Assembly: GCA_037178625.1 (NCBI GenBank)
Contig: CM074137.1
Span: forward strand, 992,001-1,056,000
Length of the DNA: 64,000 nt
DNA from: Skeletonema tropicum
Taxonomy: Eukaryota > Bacillariophyta > Thalassiosirophyceae > Thalassiosirales > Thalassiosiraceae
Reading direction: 5' to 3'
The stretch's first letter is position 1; each line of letters begins with the position of its first letter. Under the pieces are notes generated by a model that worked only from the letters and a program-made list of their open reading frames with translations, had not been told where the DNA came from and searched no databases. Positions 20,655-30,855 of this stretch are shown here, in pieces. The translations under genes and the position numbers were made by a program.

Positions 20655-22360
20655 GGCCGGTCCCCACCGTCCCCGAATACGAATACGAATCCGGCACATA
20701 CTGAATTCCTACGTATCATTTGACTCGACTTCAAAATGTTGGGATTCGGGCTCCGAATCCCAACCCCCTAATTCGGTGTACTAAAGGGGCTATCTGGAAG
20801 CTCCTGTATGCAGTGTTCACATCAAAATCCACCAAAATTCCAATCGGCAAAATTGATTTTGCAGGGTTTTGAATCTCGGCCTCGCCCCAACTAACCATGC
20901 TCTATTACTCACCTCACAATAACACCAATGCCAACAGTCACCGCCTCTGTGCTGCTATTAACATCCTTCTTTGCCGCTGACAACCATGGGAAGCCGAACT
21001 TTCTTGCCTACCTCTCTTTTTCAATGTTTTGACGACGCCGACGATGGTCGAATTGACCCGCTGAAGTACATGCAATATGTTATGTCGCAACAACGTGAGC
21101 TTGATGAGAGAGATAACTTGGTCATCATAGCTGCCTGTGAGGCAGCAGCTGCAGCTGAGTCAACAACAGAAGGCAAATCTGCATCCCCGCCCCCCCGTAA
21201 GCGTGCAAAACGAGATCCTCAAATGACACGCGAACGTACAACAGGAGAGATGCGGCGAATGATGTACACCGACACCTTCTGGTACAAGCACTACGTTGAG
21301 TCTCCGGACCCCACTAGCAAGAAATTTAAGTGGAAATTTCGCCGGCGCTTCCGCTGCAGATATGATTCATTTAAAAAACATTTGAAAGAAGTGAAGGAGC
21401 ATCCGCTGGGGCCGATGGTTACCACGATCATGCTGATGTTATGAACTATCTCGGTGCGACATCTCAAGAAAATGTGGACCAAGGACGAAGAGATTTCGAT
21501 ACCTCAGGGATGGGAGCCGGTACAGATGTTGGAGGTGTAAAAGGCACACCGCTGTCAGCAGTTCCAGAGCAAGAGGTAGAGAATGAGGTTCCAGGACCGA
21601 TGCAAGTTTGTAAGATGGATCTACCAACATTCAAGTCGAAACTTATTAATCACTTCGACATCATGTGGAAGCGCGGTCTTTTGGAGTGGCCTTCTAGGAA
21701 TGGGACAAATCCTCCACCTCGCCAGATTATTGAGCATGAACGCAGTGGATAATTAATAATAGTATTAAGTTGTTCATGCAGTGGATAGTATGGGCTGTTG
21801 TTGTTACTAGAAGTACTTAGGTTTGTTGATAGGAAATGCATTTATGATTGTAGAAGTATAATAGCAGTACAGCAGTCAGAATAATTGACATGAAATGTAT
21901 TTAATTCTGCATAATCTAATCACATCGAATGTATTTATCTTTAAGGATTACTTAATTTGCTCTCAAACATTATAGCCGCAGCAGCATTGGTGCCATCAGA
22001 AATCGCCGCCGTAGAAATACTAGATGATCGAAGATCATTATTGGTAACATCACCGGTGCCCGAAGCAGCCAGGAGGTTACCAGCACCAGCGGCAGCTGCG
22101 GCATTACCAGCTGTGCCGGTGCCTGCGGCCTGGGTAGGTGGTGCTTCCATTTTCAAACCTTGCCAATGGCAACTGTTGGTGCGTTGAACTCTCATGCATG
22201 GTCATGATTCATGATGATGGTGCTTTGTGCTTTTCGTTTTCGGACGGTGTGGAGCACTTTTTGTGCCTCCCCGGATCCGAATCCAGCAAGCACTAAATAC
22301 TAGTTCCTACCTACGTAGGAGCGGATTCGTATTCGTATTCGGAGACGGTGGGGGACGGCC
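20655..22360 (+). mobile_element. PIF/Harbinger-like DNA transposon, internally deleted
   Basis: The ends are inverted repeats of about 39 bp: 20655 starts GGCCGGTCCCCACCGT, and the reverse complement of the end at 22360 starts GGCCGTCCCCCACCGT. Both run on through CCGAATACGAATACGAATCCG, with 36 of 39 bases matching. The flanking triplets are TTA on the left and TTG on the right, compatible with a decayed TTA duplication, the Harbinger signature. The element is 1706 bp. It keeps N- and C-terminal parts of a transposase but not the DDE core. A perfect 11-bp subterminal palindrome (TTGGGATTCGG / CCGAATCCCAA, loop GCT) lies at 20739-20763. An Ala-rich frame on the minus strand (21941-22195) could be the tail of the second, Myb-like Harbinger protein, but this is weak. 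Confidence 0.8.
20986..21752 (+). pseudogene. Harbinger-like transposase remnant
   Basis: The first frame (ATG at 20986, stop near 21444) carries the N-terminal part seen in Harbinger transposases: FWYKHYVESPDPTSKKFKW then FRRRFRCRYDSFKKHLKEV. Just after HPLG the frame is lost, and a second frame (to 21752) reads like the transposase C-terminus (DLPTFKSKLINHFDIMWKRG then LEWPSRN). The DDE nuclease middle is missing, so the deletion joined the two ends. The product cannot be active. The family call rests on my reading of the motif pattern and should be confirmed by profile search. Confidence 0.65.
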
Positions 22361-22697
22361 TTGTATGGTCAAGATGCACATCCAAAAACAAAAAAGCCTC
22401 GATCGCCAACAAGAAACAAGAGTCAAGAGTGACCGCCCGGACCAAAACTGAATTTTTTGAAGAAGCAATGATACATATATGTATATGCAACAAATAAAGC
22501 TGTTCAAGAAGAGCTCAATAACAAAGACCGTGGTAACAGAGCAAATAAAGCACCAGTGTACAGCTGCGTTGGAATCAAATAAAGGAAGATAGATTTCATT
22601 GAGCGTCAGGCATAAGCCAGTTCAACATACACAAACAATAGCAAGAATTTTCGGCTCAAAAAGATCCAACTCAAAAAATATTCTTATACAAATCAAA
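22361..22697. other. Spacer before the EGF-repeat gene
   Basis: No gene is seen. The 5' flank of the next gene is A-rich (for example around 22440-22500 and 22670-22697), as is common for leaders here. The frame is open upstream of the chosen ATG, back to about 22599, but only with a non-ATG start. Confidence 0.5.
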
Positions 22698-23453
22698 ATG
22701 GCACGCTCACTCACCTGGGACGTCTCCACTGTCAACAAATGCGACGATGGCACAATATGCGAGAACAGATCAACCTGCACCCCTCACCCCTACAAGGAAG
22801 GCAAATACGTCTGCAACTGTCTCGCGGCCAGCAACGACATTTTCTTCGCGGGACTGTACTGCGAACACAAGGCGACCGATTATTGTGGGAAACTTGGGAA
22901 TAATAATCCGACATTTTGTACAAATAATGGAACTTGTCGAAAGTCGGTGGGGAAAAATGAGGAGCATGTGGCCTGTCAGTGTCCGTCGGGGTATGTTGGT
23001 GATTATTGCCAATTTGTGCAGGGGAGTAAGCCGAGTGATTGGCAGTTGAATCACTTTATGAACCCGGTGTTGATGAGTATGGGGATGGGTAGTACGGTTC
23101 AAAGTAAGGGTCTGTCAGATGGGGCGATTGCTGGTATTTCGGTTGGTACTGTATTGGCAGCACTTCTTGTGATGACATGGGCTTTCATTTGGTGTGGTCG
23201 TATGAATACGCATTGGAGTAGAAATGAAAAGGAAATGGATACAGGAGACTCCAAAGGGGGATTATTTTCAGTTGGTGGGAAAAAGTCGAAGAAGAATTCG
23301 ACTACTGTTACGCCTGACACCTTGGACGCTGATGGTGGTGTTTTGACGGATGCTCTTGAGGAAAAGGATGAGATGGAAGATGTGGATCTGGATGAAATGC
23401 CAAACTCTTTGCAATTGGTTGAGGAGACTGTGACCACTGGAGAGCTTGCATAG
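22698..23453 (+). CDS. Single-pass membrane protein with two EGF-like domains
   Basis: 251 residues from the first in-frame ATG at 22698. Two cysteine-rich EGF-like modules are visible in the first 110 residues: CDDGTICENRSTC ... YVCNC ... GLYCEH, and CTNNGTCRKS ... CQCPSGYVGDYC. A transmembrane helix follows (GAIAGISVGTVLAALLVMTW, about 150-170), then a charged tail with GGKKSKKNS and a strongly acidic C-terminus. EGF modules point to an extracellular binding face. No clear N-terminal signal peptide is visible (MARSLTWDVSTVNK), so orientation and delivery are uncertain, and an upstream exon is possible. The ligand is unknown. Confidence 0.75.
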   Translation: MARSLTWDVSTVNKCDDGTICENRSTCTPHPYKEGKYVCNCLAASNDIFFAGLYCEHKATDYCGKLGNNNPTFCTNNGTCRKSVGKNEEHVACQCPSGYVGDYCQFVQGSKPSDWQLNHFMNPVLMSMGMGSTVQSKGLSDGAIAGISVGTVLAALLVMTWAFIWCGRMNTHWSRNEKEMDTGDSKGGLFSVGGKKSKKNSTTVTPDTLDADGGVLTDALEEKDEMEDVDLDEMPNSLQLVEETVTTGELA

Positions 23454-23652
23454 AGGACAGGGGAAGGGTGACTAAGGCTGTGTAGAATATTGACTTAAGA
23501 AAAATTACTGGAGATTTTATTGGCTTTCTACTGCTTGGATAGTAGGCAAAGATCCAGATGATGGTGACTAACATTGACTGCAATTCTCTCCCTGCTCTCT
23601 AATAGAGAATGATAATTAATGATAAAGCTTTTGGTCAAAGTGCATGATATTA

Positions 23653-24075
23653 TTATTTAGGCTCGTCGGCTGAGGAGGAATTCATCTTGTGGATGATTGT
23701 AATTAATCCAAAGACGTGAGGTAAAGGCCCACTGGAAGCGGGCGAGGAGTCCGTATCTTTGCTTTCACACGTTTCGTTTATTTCCTCGTGCTTCGACGTT
23801 TGTAGCAACCGGGATAGCTGGCGCGTGGGCGTACCCGCGACACCCAATGGTTGGAGGAGAGGCTTGATAGGAGAATTTTGGGGATTTTTGGCAATATGAG
23901 GTTGCGTTATGGGTGTTTGGAGCTAATTTATACCCGATAATGCATAGTTGTTGGCCCCACGTGGGCGCTGCCCCAATATACCATGAAAAGCGCCCGCTAT
24001 CCCGGCACCTGAGACGTTTGACGTCAAAAGATGCTGCAAAAGATGCCGCAGAGAACATGAAAACAACATGAACAT
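23653..24075 (-). CDS. Possible small hypothetical gene, with an in-frame TAG
   Basis: One minus-strand frame reads [19 protein letters not shown] from 24075, then 50 codons to a TAG at 23925-23923, then 90 more codons ([17 protein letters not shown] ... SSSADEPK) to a stop at 23653. Both halves look coding and share a frame. The TAG sits in AAATTAG, which could be a splice acceptor, so a short intron may remove it. No domain is recognised. Its start is only about 50 bp from the kinase ATG on the other strand. A competing frame (23765-24229) covers part of the same bases. Low confidence. Confidence 0.3.
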
Positions 24076-24126
24076 AACCTCCTTGCCATAAGTGGCGAGG
24101 GAATTGACAATATATTGTTCCTAAGG

Positions 24127-25731
24127 ATGATTTCAAAAGCGGCTGCGTGTCTAACCGTTCTCGCGGTGCAATGCTGCGTTGGTGCTTTCCTTTTCCCACT
24201 AAGATCTGCGCCGCAACGCAAAGCATCAAATCAACTGCTCATGTCGCGAACGTTGGTTCAATCACCAGACTACAAAAATCTTGTTTTACCACCGTCAGTC
24301 CAAGTGAAACTGTTAGATAAGCTAGGTAATGGAACCTTTGGAGGTGTACATCTAGCTGTAAACGAAGTCAGTGGCGAACAACTCATTGCGAAATGTGCTC
24401 GAGCTGCCACAGACGATGCTCGTGCAAAAACAAATGCTGCAGCATATTTGGATATTGAAGGGTCAATCAACTCTAAACTGTGCCTGTCACATAACACTAG
24501 TGCTGTAGATGCAACAAGCAGTTGTGGCAGGAAACATATTGCGCCTTATCTTGGGGAAGTTGAATTAGATGATACGAAGTACTTGATATGGGAGGCATCG
24601 GGGGAGTACACGTTGGAAGATTATGTAGAAATGTCAGAAGGGTGGATACAGTTGGCAATGGATTTAGGGATTCTTCTGGATGACAAGTTTGTTGGTAACA
24701 ATGAAAGCAATACCGAGACGATTAGTAATCAGCGAGAACAATTACACAATCAACTGGCAGCTGAAGTGTTACGGCAACTTCTGGCAGCTTTGGCATACTG
24801 TCACTCTCGAGGTATCTGTCACCGAGACATAAAGCCAGCCAATGTCTTAGTAGATCCAGTGACGCATACACTCCGACTGCTTGACTTTGGCAGTGCATGT
24901 GATATGAGCTCTTGGTCACCCAAGAAGCTTGGCTATAGAGGAGAGAACAAAGGCCCGAGAAGCATCCTGTATTGTGCTCCTGAAGAATTTGTAGATCCCG
25001 AAAGTCCCTACGCATTTGACATCTATGGAGCTGCAATAACTTGGCTTCGAACAATGCTATCAGATGACAACATTGAGTCTGAAAACAACGCATCTGATAA
25101 TAGTGAGTATCAATACGGACTTGCAGACGAAGATCATCTCTTCCAATGGAGAATAGCCGTTAGGGATTTCGGTCACAACCTTGTCTCTTGGGAAGAGTGG
25201 GCCACTCTACATAATGCTCTCCCGTATGGTTGGAATTCTCTCTTTGGTAGATCTCGTCAGGGGATTCAAGCTCTACGACTCTTATCCAATATGATGAGCT
25301 ACCATCCTGGTGATCGCGCTAGCGCATCTGAAGCTCTTCTGGGTCCATATTTGAATCCTGGCTGCAATGTTGAGGCCCCCGAATTGCCTCCTGCAATGCC
25401 TTGGTCGATCATGTCGCATATACAACGGTGGAAGAAGGACAAACAAGTTCATTCGTGGCAGGACGAAGAGTGTAATATCGATGACTTGTTTACAAAAGTT
25501 GTGGCAGTGGAAGTGAATGCTAAAGATCTGGTAGGAAGACTCCAGAATGGAAACAAAGGCATCGAACTTACTGGTGGGAGTCAATGTGAAATAGGTTGTG
25601 AGGGCGATGTATTGCTAGCAATCGGTTCAATTGATGTCGAAACGTCCTCTTTAGAACATGTCAATGAATTGATTGAGCAATGGCCTTGGAATCAACAAAT
25701 TCCACTGCTTCTTGTGAGAGACTCGATTTGA
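24127..25731 (+). CDS. Plastid-targeted Ser/Thr kinase, STN7/STN8-like, with C-terminal PDZ-like region
   Basis: 534 residues from the ATG at 24127. N-terminal signal peptide [19 protein letters not shown] ends before F21 ([12 protein letters not shown]), the diatom plastid-entry pattern, then a Ser/Arg-rich transit-like stretch. Kinase domain: Gly loop LGNGTFGGV (about 66), Lys in LIAKCA (K89), catalytic [13 protein letters not shown] (D234), LLDFGSACD (D253). Then [21 protein letters not shown] and a C-lobe spacing that recalls the thylakoid state-transition kinases STN7/STN8 of plants. The last 90 residues ([20 protein letters not shown]) look like a PDZ-type module. The likely role is phosphorylation of thylakoid proteins; the substrate is inferred from the family only. 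No intron. Confidence 0.8.
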   Translation: MISKAAACLTVLAVQCCVGAFLFPLRSAPQRKASNQLLMSRTLVQSPDYKNLVLPPSVQVKLLDKLGNGTFGGVHLAVNEVSGEQLIAKCARAATDDARAKTNAAAYLDIEGSINSKLCLSHNTSAVDATSSCGRKHIAPYLGEVELDDTKYLIWEASGEYTLEDYVEMSEGWIQLAMDLGILLDDKFVGNNESNTETISNQREQLHNQLAAEVLRQLLAALAYCHSRGICHRDIKPANVLVDPVTHTLRLLDFGSACDMSSWSPKKLGYRGENKGPRSILYCAPEEFVDPESPYAFDIYGAAITWLRTMLSDDNIESENNASDNSEYQYGLADEDHLFQWRIAVRDFGHNLVSWEEWATLHNALPYGWNSLFGRSRQGIQALRLLSNMMSYHPGDRASASEALLGPYLNPGCNVEAPELPPAMPWSIMSHIQRWKKDKQVHSWQDEECNIDDLFTKVVAVEVNAKDLVGRLQNGNKGIELTGGSQCEIGCEGDVLLAIGSIDVETSSLEHVNELIEQWPWNQQIPLLLVRDSI

Positions 25732-26351
25732 TAGATGTCTGTCGAGCTGAACTTCATTGACTTGGGCTCTTTTTACTGTAATGACGTAGCGTTAAGACGA
25801 AAGAGGATTTGTATCTACATTTGTGACTCTGCCCACTACCTACAGTACCAATTTGTTGAGTGAGGACTCTCACTCTCACCTGTCGAGAGGCAGTTGAGAG
25901 TAGGAGGGAGGAGGAACATACCATCACCTAGCACAGGTGACAAGAGGAGTGCGGACTTGCCACTGAACTAGAGATACCTAGACTGCACTCCTCTTATTAC
26001 CTAAAATGGGCAAGTTCAGATCCAGCTTGCCCAGTAAACAGCTCCTGAATACCATCCTAAACTAATCACTTATTTATCTTAAAAAAAAAAAAAAATCAAA
26101 ATACAGAATGTATGAGTCACAGGTAACATCGGGCGGTGTGCGTCGTTTCACAAGTAAATCCAGCTAGTACAAGTATGAATTGATGCGGCAAAGTAAGTGT
26201 TAAGTTTTACATTAGTCACTTGCCTACCTGCCATCAACGTGAACGTCATACATCTAGCGAACCCAATGAATAAATAAACAAATACTAAGTTAATCAGATT
26301 AGATATCTGCTACAATAATCTGGACCCATCGTTCGTTTAGAAGGACTGACC
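25732..26351. other. Intergenic region with an 11-bp inverted repeat and a poly-A tract
   Basis: AAGAGGAGTGC (25942-25952) and GCACTCCTCTT (25985-25995) are a perfect inverted pair with a 32-nt loop, placed about 210 bp past the kinase stop. A run of about 15 A lies near 26081-26095. No gene is seen. The region lies between the ends of two convergent genes (kinase and HMG-box). Confidence 0.5.
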
Positions 26352-27770
26352 TTAACGCTTGGACCACGGATCAGCAAGGACTCGCGGGCGCTTCTTCTTC
26401 TGCTTAGGTAGCGTCTCCTCTGATTCTATTGAACGCTCAGAAGGCCTCATTGGAAATCCAAGCCCCTGCGTTAGTGCATGATAATCGATATGAGCAGAAG
26501 TATTCACTGTTCCCGTTGCCTGTGTAGTGAGTTGGCTCAGCGCAATACTTCTCTTCAATGCACTATTCTCAGCAGTGAGTTGGCCTACCAACTGTGTTAG
26601 ATTAGTATTTTGACTTTCGAGGTCTGCATTCACTGTCACCAGCTTTTCAAGCATCTTTTTCATTGATTCATTAGCTGCCTCAAGCTGGACCATCTTGAGT
26701 TTGTCTGCAGCTGAGGTGGTACTAAATGGATTTCTTGCACTGCCCGAAGCATGGGCATTTAGTAATAATGATTTCTGATACGAAGGAGGTAAGTATGGGT
26801 TGTTTTTGAGTGGATTCAAGAGTGACTGTTCCACTGGATATGTTGTTTCCAATGGCCTTGCCAATCCTGCGGCTGCGGAAGCTGAGTTAGGCTGATTCAA
26901 GGAAGCAAAGGCTGCTGCCGCAGTTGCTGCGGACAGCGTTGGTTGTGGAGGTCTTTGCCCATAAATCCTTTCAATGTAATCAATCGCCTCTTGGTTGGCT
27001 GTAAAATGAAAAACATGGATGGGTTAGCATTGCAGTAATACAATACAAGAAGTTGTACGATGTGACACCGTGTAGGGGAGGGTGTACTTACTATTCATAT
27101 TTGCACCATGGCCCTCCGTACTGATTTCCTCATCCACATGTTCAGCAGTCTGACTCATAACTTTCTTCTTCAACGCTACAGCTGGCTTATGGATGGCGTT
27201 GGGTCTGACGTTATCAAATGACCTAGCCAACATCGCTCGATTGTTACCCTCGCTGGGTGAACTCGATCCCTCCCCTTGTGCCTTGGTGTAATCTTCAAGT
27301 AGCTGCTGTCGAATGTTCCGACCATCCTCGGCCAAAGTTTCAAATATCTTCTTCGAGATATCATCGCACTCCTTCCAACTGGAGCTGATAATCTTGGTCA
27401 TCTCAAGGAAACTAAGACCGTGCTTGAATTTCGTCTTGCGGTGAGAACGAGCCTTGACTTCATCCGCCTCCTTGGGTGTCAATTTATCCTCAAGCTCGGC
27501 TCTGATGCGGTCAGAGCGGAATTTCCCTAGCTCATCCTCGTCTAGGTCTGGGACGGCGTCGTCGCTGACATTTTCTAGGCCGGGGGTACAGCTGACGATG
27601 CTTTCTACAGTTTCCCGGTCGATATCACCCTCTTTGCATGCCTCGAGGATTTTCTGCCGCTTGAACCGGAAGAAGAGGTTGTAGGCAGAGAGAGGGCGCC
27701 TAGGCTTGTCCTTGTCTGCTGCCGGCGGCGCCGTCGCCTTGGGGTTGATGTTGAACGGAATTACATTCAT
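26352..27770 (-). CDS. HMG-box protein with a split box and coiled-coil tail
   Basis: Two exons, 27770-27092 and 26998-26352, with a 93-nt intron (GTAAGT ... TTTTACAG). The phases agree, giving 441 residues. The first part of an HMG box (DKPRRPLSAYNLFFRFKRQK, about 20-40) is separated by about 65 acidic residues from its second part (GLSFLEMTKIISSSWKECDD ... IFETLAEDGRNIRQQLLEDY). HMG boxes bend DNA, so a nuclear DNA-binding role is likely. The C-terminal exon carries an Ala-rich stretch, a leucine-heptad coiled coil (MKKMLEKLVTVNADLESQNT), and a basic end with KQKKKRPRVL that may be a nuclear signal. Inserted HMG boxes occur elsewhere in diatoms (family knowledge, not checked). Confidence 0.85.
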
Positions 27771-28892
27771 GATTTGTTATTGCAGTTCGCAATTTCTGTG
27801 CGTTTGAGTTTGATAAGTACCATATCACGCACTTTTGGAACCTTTAAGTTATTTACACTTTATTGATACGATACACGACCTTACATTTACAACTCACATT
27901 CGACAATCATGTCGCAAATTAGAAGTAAGTAGCTGCTTCTCTGTGCAATAAAGACACATCAGGAGACACCGAGGGCGGGCAGAAACCCTTTATGAGTACT
28001 TATTTACACTAATTTAACACGTGTGCAGACTTGCAGACTATCCAATAAGCCTCTCCGGGACATAAGTAGACGCCTTTTCTCCCGCCAAAACTGATCAATC
28101 TTTGACCCACACAGAAAATAATTAGTTAGGCTTTTGTACTTGAAGTATCGTACTGTGTCCGATGTTTATTGCCGGACAAATTCAAGATACCATCAATCTC
28201 CGGCCAAATGACATCTGAAGTACTTATAGTTGAGTCATCTTCATTTCCTCGATTGTCACTGAGAACCACAGGAAGAGTGTTGGCTTCATCGTTTCCATTT
28301 ACGGCCGCCATCGTCATCTCTCGATTGCAAATGTCATCTCTCGATTGCAAATGAGATCATGTGCCCTGGCGAGGCTTCCTCGATACGTAAGTACACAGCC
28401 AGCACGATGAAAGAAGATGCCGAAGCCTGAGAAGGGGCAGAGGCAGCTTTGAAATCTGCGAATTGAGAATGCAGTGCCGAAGGGTGTTCCTGATAGCGGG
28501 ACAGTTAGGGATCACGGGACAGTTTACAATACATAGATGCTGTATCGTAAAAGCGCTATGCAAATTTATATAAAAATCATAGCAACTAATCTGAAAGACT
28601 TTTTAGAGCTTTTCAAGGATAAAATATGCATTGACATCGCACAAAGTGATTATATCACATTCACGTAGTGCTTTTTAATATGTACCCTCCAGTTGTTTTC
28701 ATTAGTTTATCGATAGTACCTACACGAGAATCCACAAAGGTACTCCTAAGTACATACACGAATGCATTTTTTGAATTCAGAAAGGTTAAGTCTGCGATTG
28801 TAGTGCCGAAGGGTGCTTAAGGCCGCGAGACAATATTACAGAATGAGCCTTAACCGGTGACAACTGCATGTACCATGTACCTTGCCTTTTAA
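27771..28892. other. Repeat-bearing spacer with one doubtful small frame
   Basis: ATGTCGCAAATTAGAAGTAAGT at 27909 looks like a tiny first exon with a donor, but no matching second exon is found. Bases 27935-28083 are one copy of a duplicated segment (see 30497). A minus-strand frame of about 63 codons (ATG near 28316 to 28126, MAAVNGNDEANTLPVV...) is intact but unrecognised. A 20-bp unit TCATCTCTCGATTGCAAATG is repeated in tandem near 28313-28352. The motif GTGCCGAAGGGTG occurs near 28475 and 28803. Confidence 0.4.
27935..28083 (+). repeat. Duplicated segment, copy 1
   Basis: Shares long stretches with 30497-30855: GCTTCTCTG, GAGACACCGAGGGC, AACACGTGTGCAGACTT, AATAAGCCT and CATAAGTAGACGCCTTTTCTC occur in the same order. 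Copy 2 is interrupted by a small transposon where this copy reads straight through CTAATTTAACACG, so copy 1 serves as an empty-site reference. Confidence 0.8.
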
Positions 28893-30492
28893 GGTCGAAC
28901 ACAAGTAAAAAAACGCTAATAAAAGTTGGCCGTTTGTTAGGCAAAATGGGCTGGTAGGTCTACAATAGGAATTGGTATATCCTCATGCGAACTCAAAAAC
29001 GGCCGTTTTAAGTCACGCACCACCTCGCCCAACGACTTCGGACTGCACTGTCTCACACTTTTTCACCGCGATAAACGGCCAAATACACAACCACAGCACA
29101 ACCACCATGATGCCATTGTGGACTGCCTAGTAGTGCAAAATCGACACTGTACCATAGGGTACTTTTGAAGTTGGAGGCGGAGGAACCAATTTGTAGATCC
29201 CCTTCGAAAATGTACCCTATGGTTCGACAAATCCTAGGAGAAACTATTTTCCCCCGCGACGTAACGGAAATTGGTTGATGCAACTGATGCTGTGGACTAC
29301 TGCCTTAGGTAATCATCATTACCACCATTTACGATGCCACCACGACGCAACAATCGATACTATACATCCATAGGGAGGCATCGGTGTCTTGGTAGCTGCT
29401 GCTTCGCCCGATTACGTCGTCCGGAACGTCGGTTACTTGATGTCAACAAATTTCAAATAATTTTTTACATCAACGCTACTGCGCAGCAAAGAGGGGCAAT
29501 ACACCATTTCCAAAGGTAACCAACCCAATCCCTCGACTCCAATATCATTATAGACGACGGCTTGGCACTCTGGAGCGGAAGGAAAGGCTGTACAACGTTG
29601 CCTACGCGGTGCAAAAATATACACAAATTGTCGTTTCCGTCGAAAACAACAATCAACTGACAATTTAATGAAAACGGGCGTGGATATCGATTGAAGAAGC
29701 ATTGATATATCATTATTATGATAGTATACATCCATGGAAGCAACATTAATAATGTTTGTTGAGGGGAACAGCATATTTATCAAGTATTACTTATTTAATA
29801 ATTTACATAAAATGCCACAAATAATAACACAGTATATCTGATATTAAACTCTACCATGATGCACCACCAACACATTGAAGTCTTCTGTTGTGGTTATATG
29901 ATCGTATGGTACAAGGATAACCACTCATTTGTCATTATTGGTTCTTTACAAAGTTGTTTTTTGCATACACTCTGGGTAGAAAAATAGATTGCCTCTCACT
30001 GATGAAATGTGCTTGATCATGTACAAGTTGATGTTTGTGAACAGTTTAGGTAGCAAAAGACGTCCCCCAAGTAATATATATCAATTGAATGCGAGGAAAC
30101 CCTCTCCTTTGCTGTGTATCACCACAGATCACCACGTAAACGTCCGTGGGAGGGGTGAAGGGAGGTAAAAGTTGTGGATTTTATGCCGTCGATGGCGACG
30201 TTAATTTCTTCATTTTCGATCAACCAACTGAGTATTGCTGTCTTTCCCACATAGATTATGATGTAAAAGTTTGGATAAGCTGAGTATCATAGGTGTATTC
30301 ATCAGATGTGCAAAACTGTGGCCATAGGAGTGGAGGACATCATGGTGAGGGTGTAAAAGATGACATTCGGAGGGTGGATTTGAGTGGTACCGTTTAGCGA
30401 ATTTGAGGTTACGATAGGAATCGTCCCTCTAGCTACGGCCAAAATAGCGATTTGTACGTAGGAATAGTAGTAAGAATTACTTGTGTTCGACC
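28893..30492. mobile_element. 1.6-kb element with TTAA flanks and 16-bp terminal inverted repeats
   Basis: The left end is GGTCGAACACAAGTAA, and the right end is its exact reverse complement, TTACTTGTGTTCGACC. Each is bordered by TTAA (28889-28892 and 30493-30496). The TTAA duplication is the signature of piggyBac-type cut-and-paste elements, though the end sequence itself is not a classic one. Beyond 16 bp, subterminal similarity continues loosely (TTGGCCGT on both arms). No transposase is recognisable; all inside frames are short. An internal hairpin pairs ACCATAGGGTAC (about 29150) with GTACCCTATGGT (about 29211). The element is therefore non-autonomous. Confidence 0.75.
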
Positions 30493-30496
30493 TTAA

Positions 30497-30855
30497 AGTT
30501 AGCTTCTCTGCATAAAATGAAGACACACATGAGACACCGAGGGCAGAGGCCTTTACGCAAGAGTGGATGAAGACAACGGCACAATTACACTGTGTCCACC
30601 GTAGTTGCCCGCGGATGTATCCGCTCATTGGGGCGGGCAACTACGGTTGATGGGCAAATACTGAACACGTTCTCTGTTAGTGTCCGGACTTCCAGTGTCC
30701 GGATTTTCCAGCGGGCAACTACTGTGGACGGGCAAGTACCAAGGCGGGCAACTACGGTGGACACACTGTAATTGAACACGTGTGCAGACTTTGCAGGCAA
30801 TTTGCAGACTATCACAATAAGCCTATCCGCGACATAAGTAGACGCCTTTTCTCAC
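30497..30855 (+). repeat. Duplicated segment, copy 2, interrupted by a MITE
   Basis: Matches 27935-28083 before and after an insertion at 30588-30768. It starts directly after the TTAA element's right flank. The shared right part includes AACACGTGTGCAGACTT and CATAAGTAGACGCCTTTTCTC. The function of the segment is unknown. It has no frame shared by both copies. Confidence 0.75.
30588..30768. mobile_element. 181-bp MITE with 25-bp inverted ends and TA duplication
   Basis: The ends are CACTGTGTCCACCGTAG... and, reversed, CAGTGTGTCCACCGTAG..., matching at 24 of 25 positions and each followed by TTGCCCGC. TA flanks both sides (30586-30587 and 30769-30770), within a palindromic target CAAT-TA-ATTG. 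This is Tc1/mariner-like. The inside repeats GCGGGCAACTAC several times and contains no gene. The same end sequence closes the larger foldback element at 33696, so both probably use one transposase. Confidence 0.85.

Noticed and set aside
21941..22195. Ala/Gly-rich minus frame inside the Harbinger-like element as a separate gene
   Set aside because: Low complexity, no domain, and mirrored by an equally open frame on the other strand. At best it is the tail of a lost second transposon protein.
27909..27930. Mini first exon MSQIR followed by GTAAGT
   Set aside because: No in-phase second exon is found before the repeat region; ATG and donor-like strings this short occur by chance.
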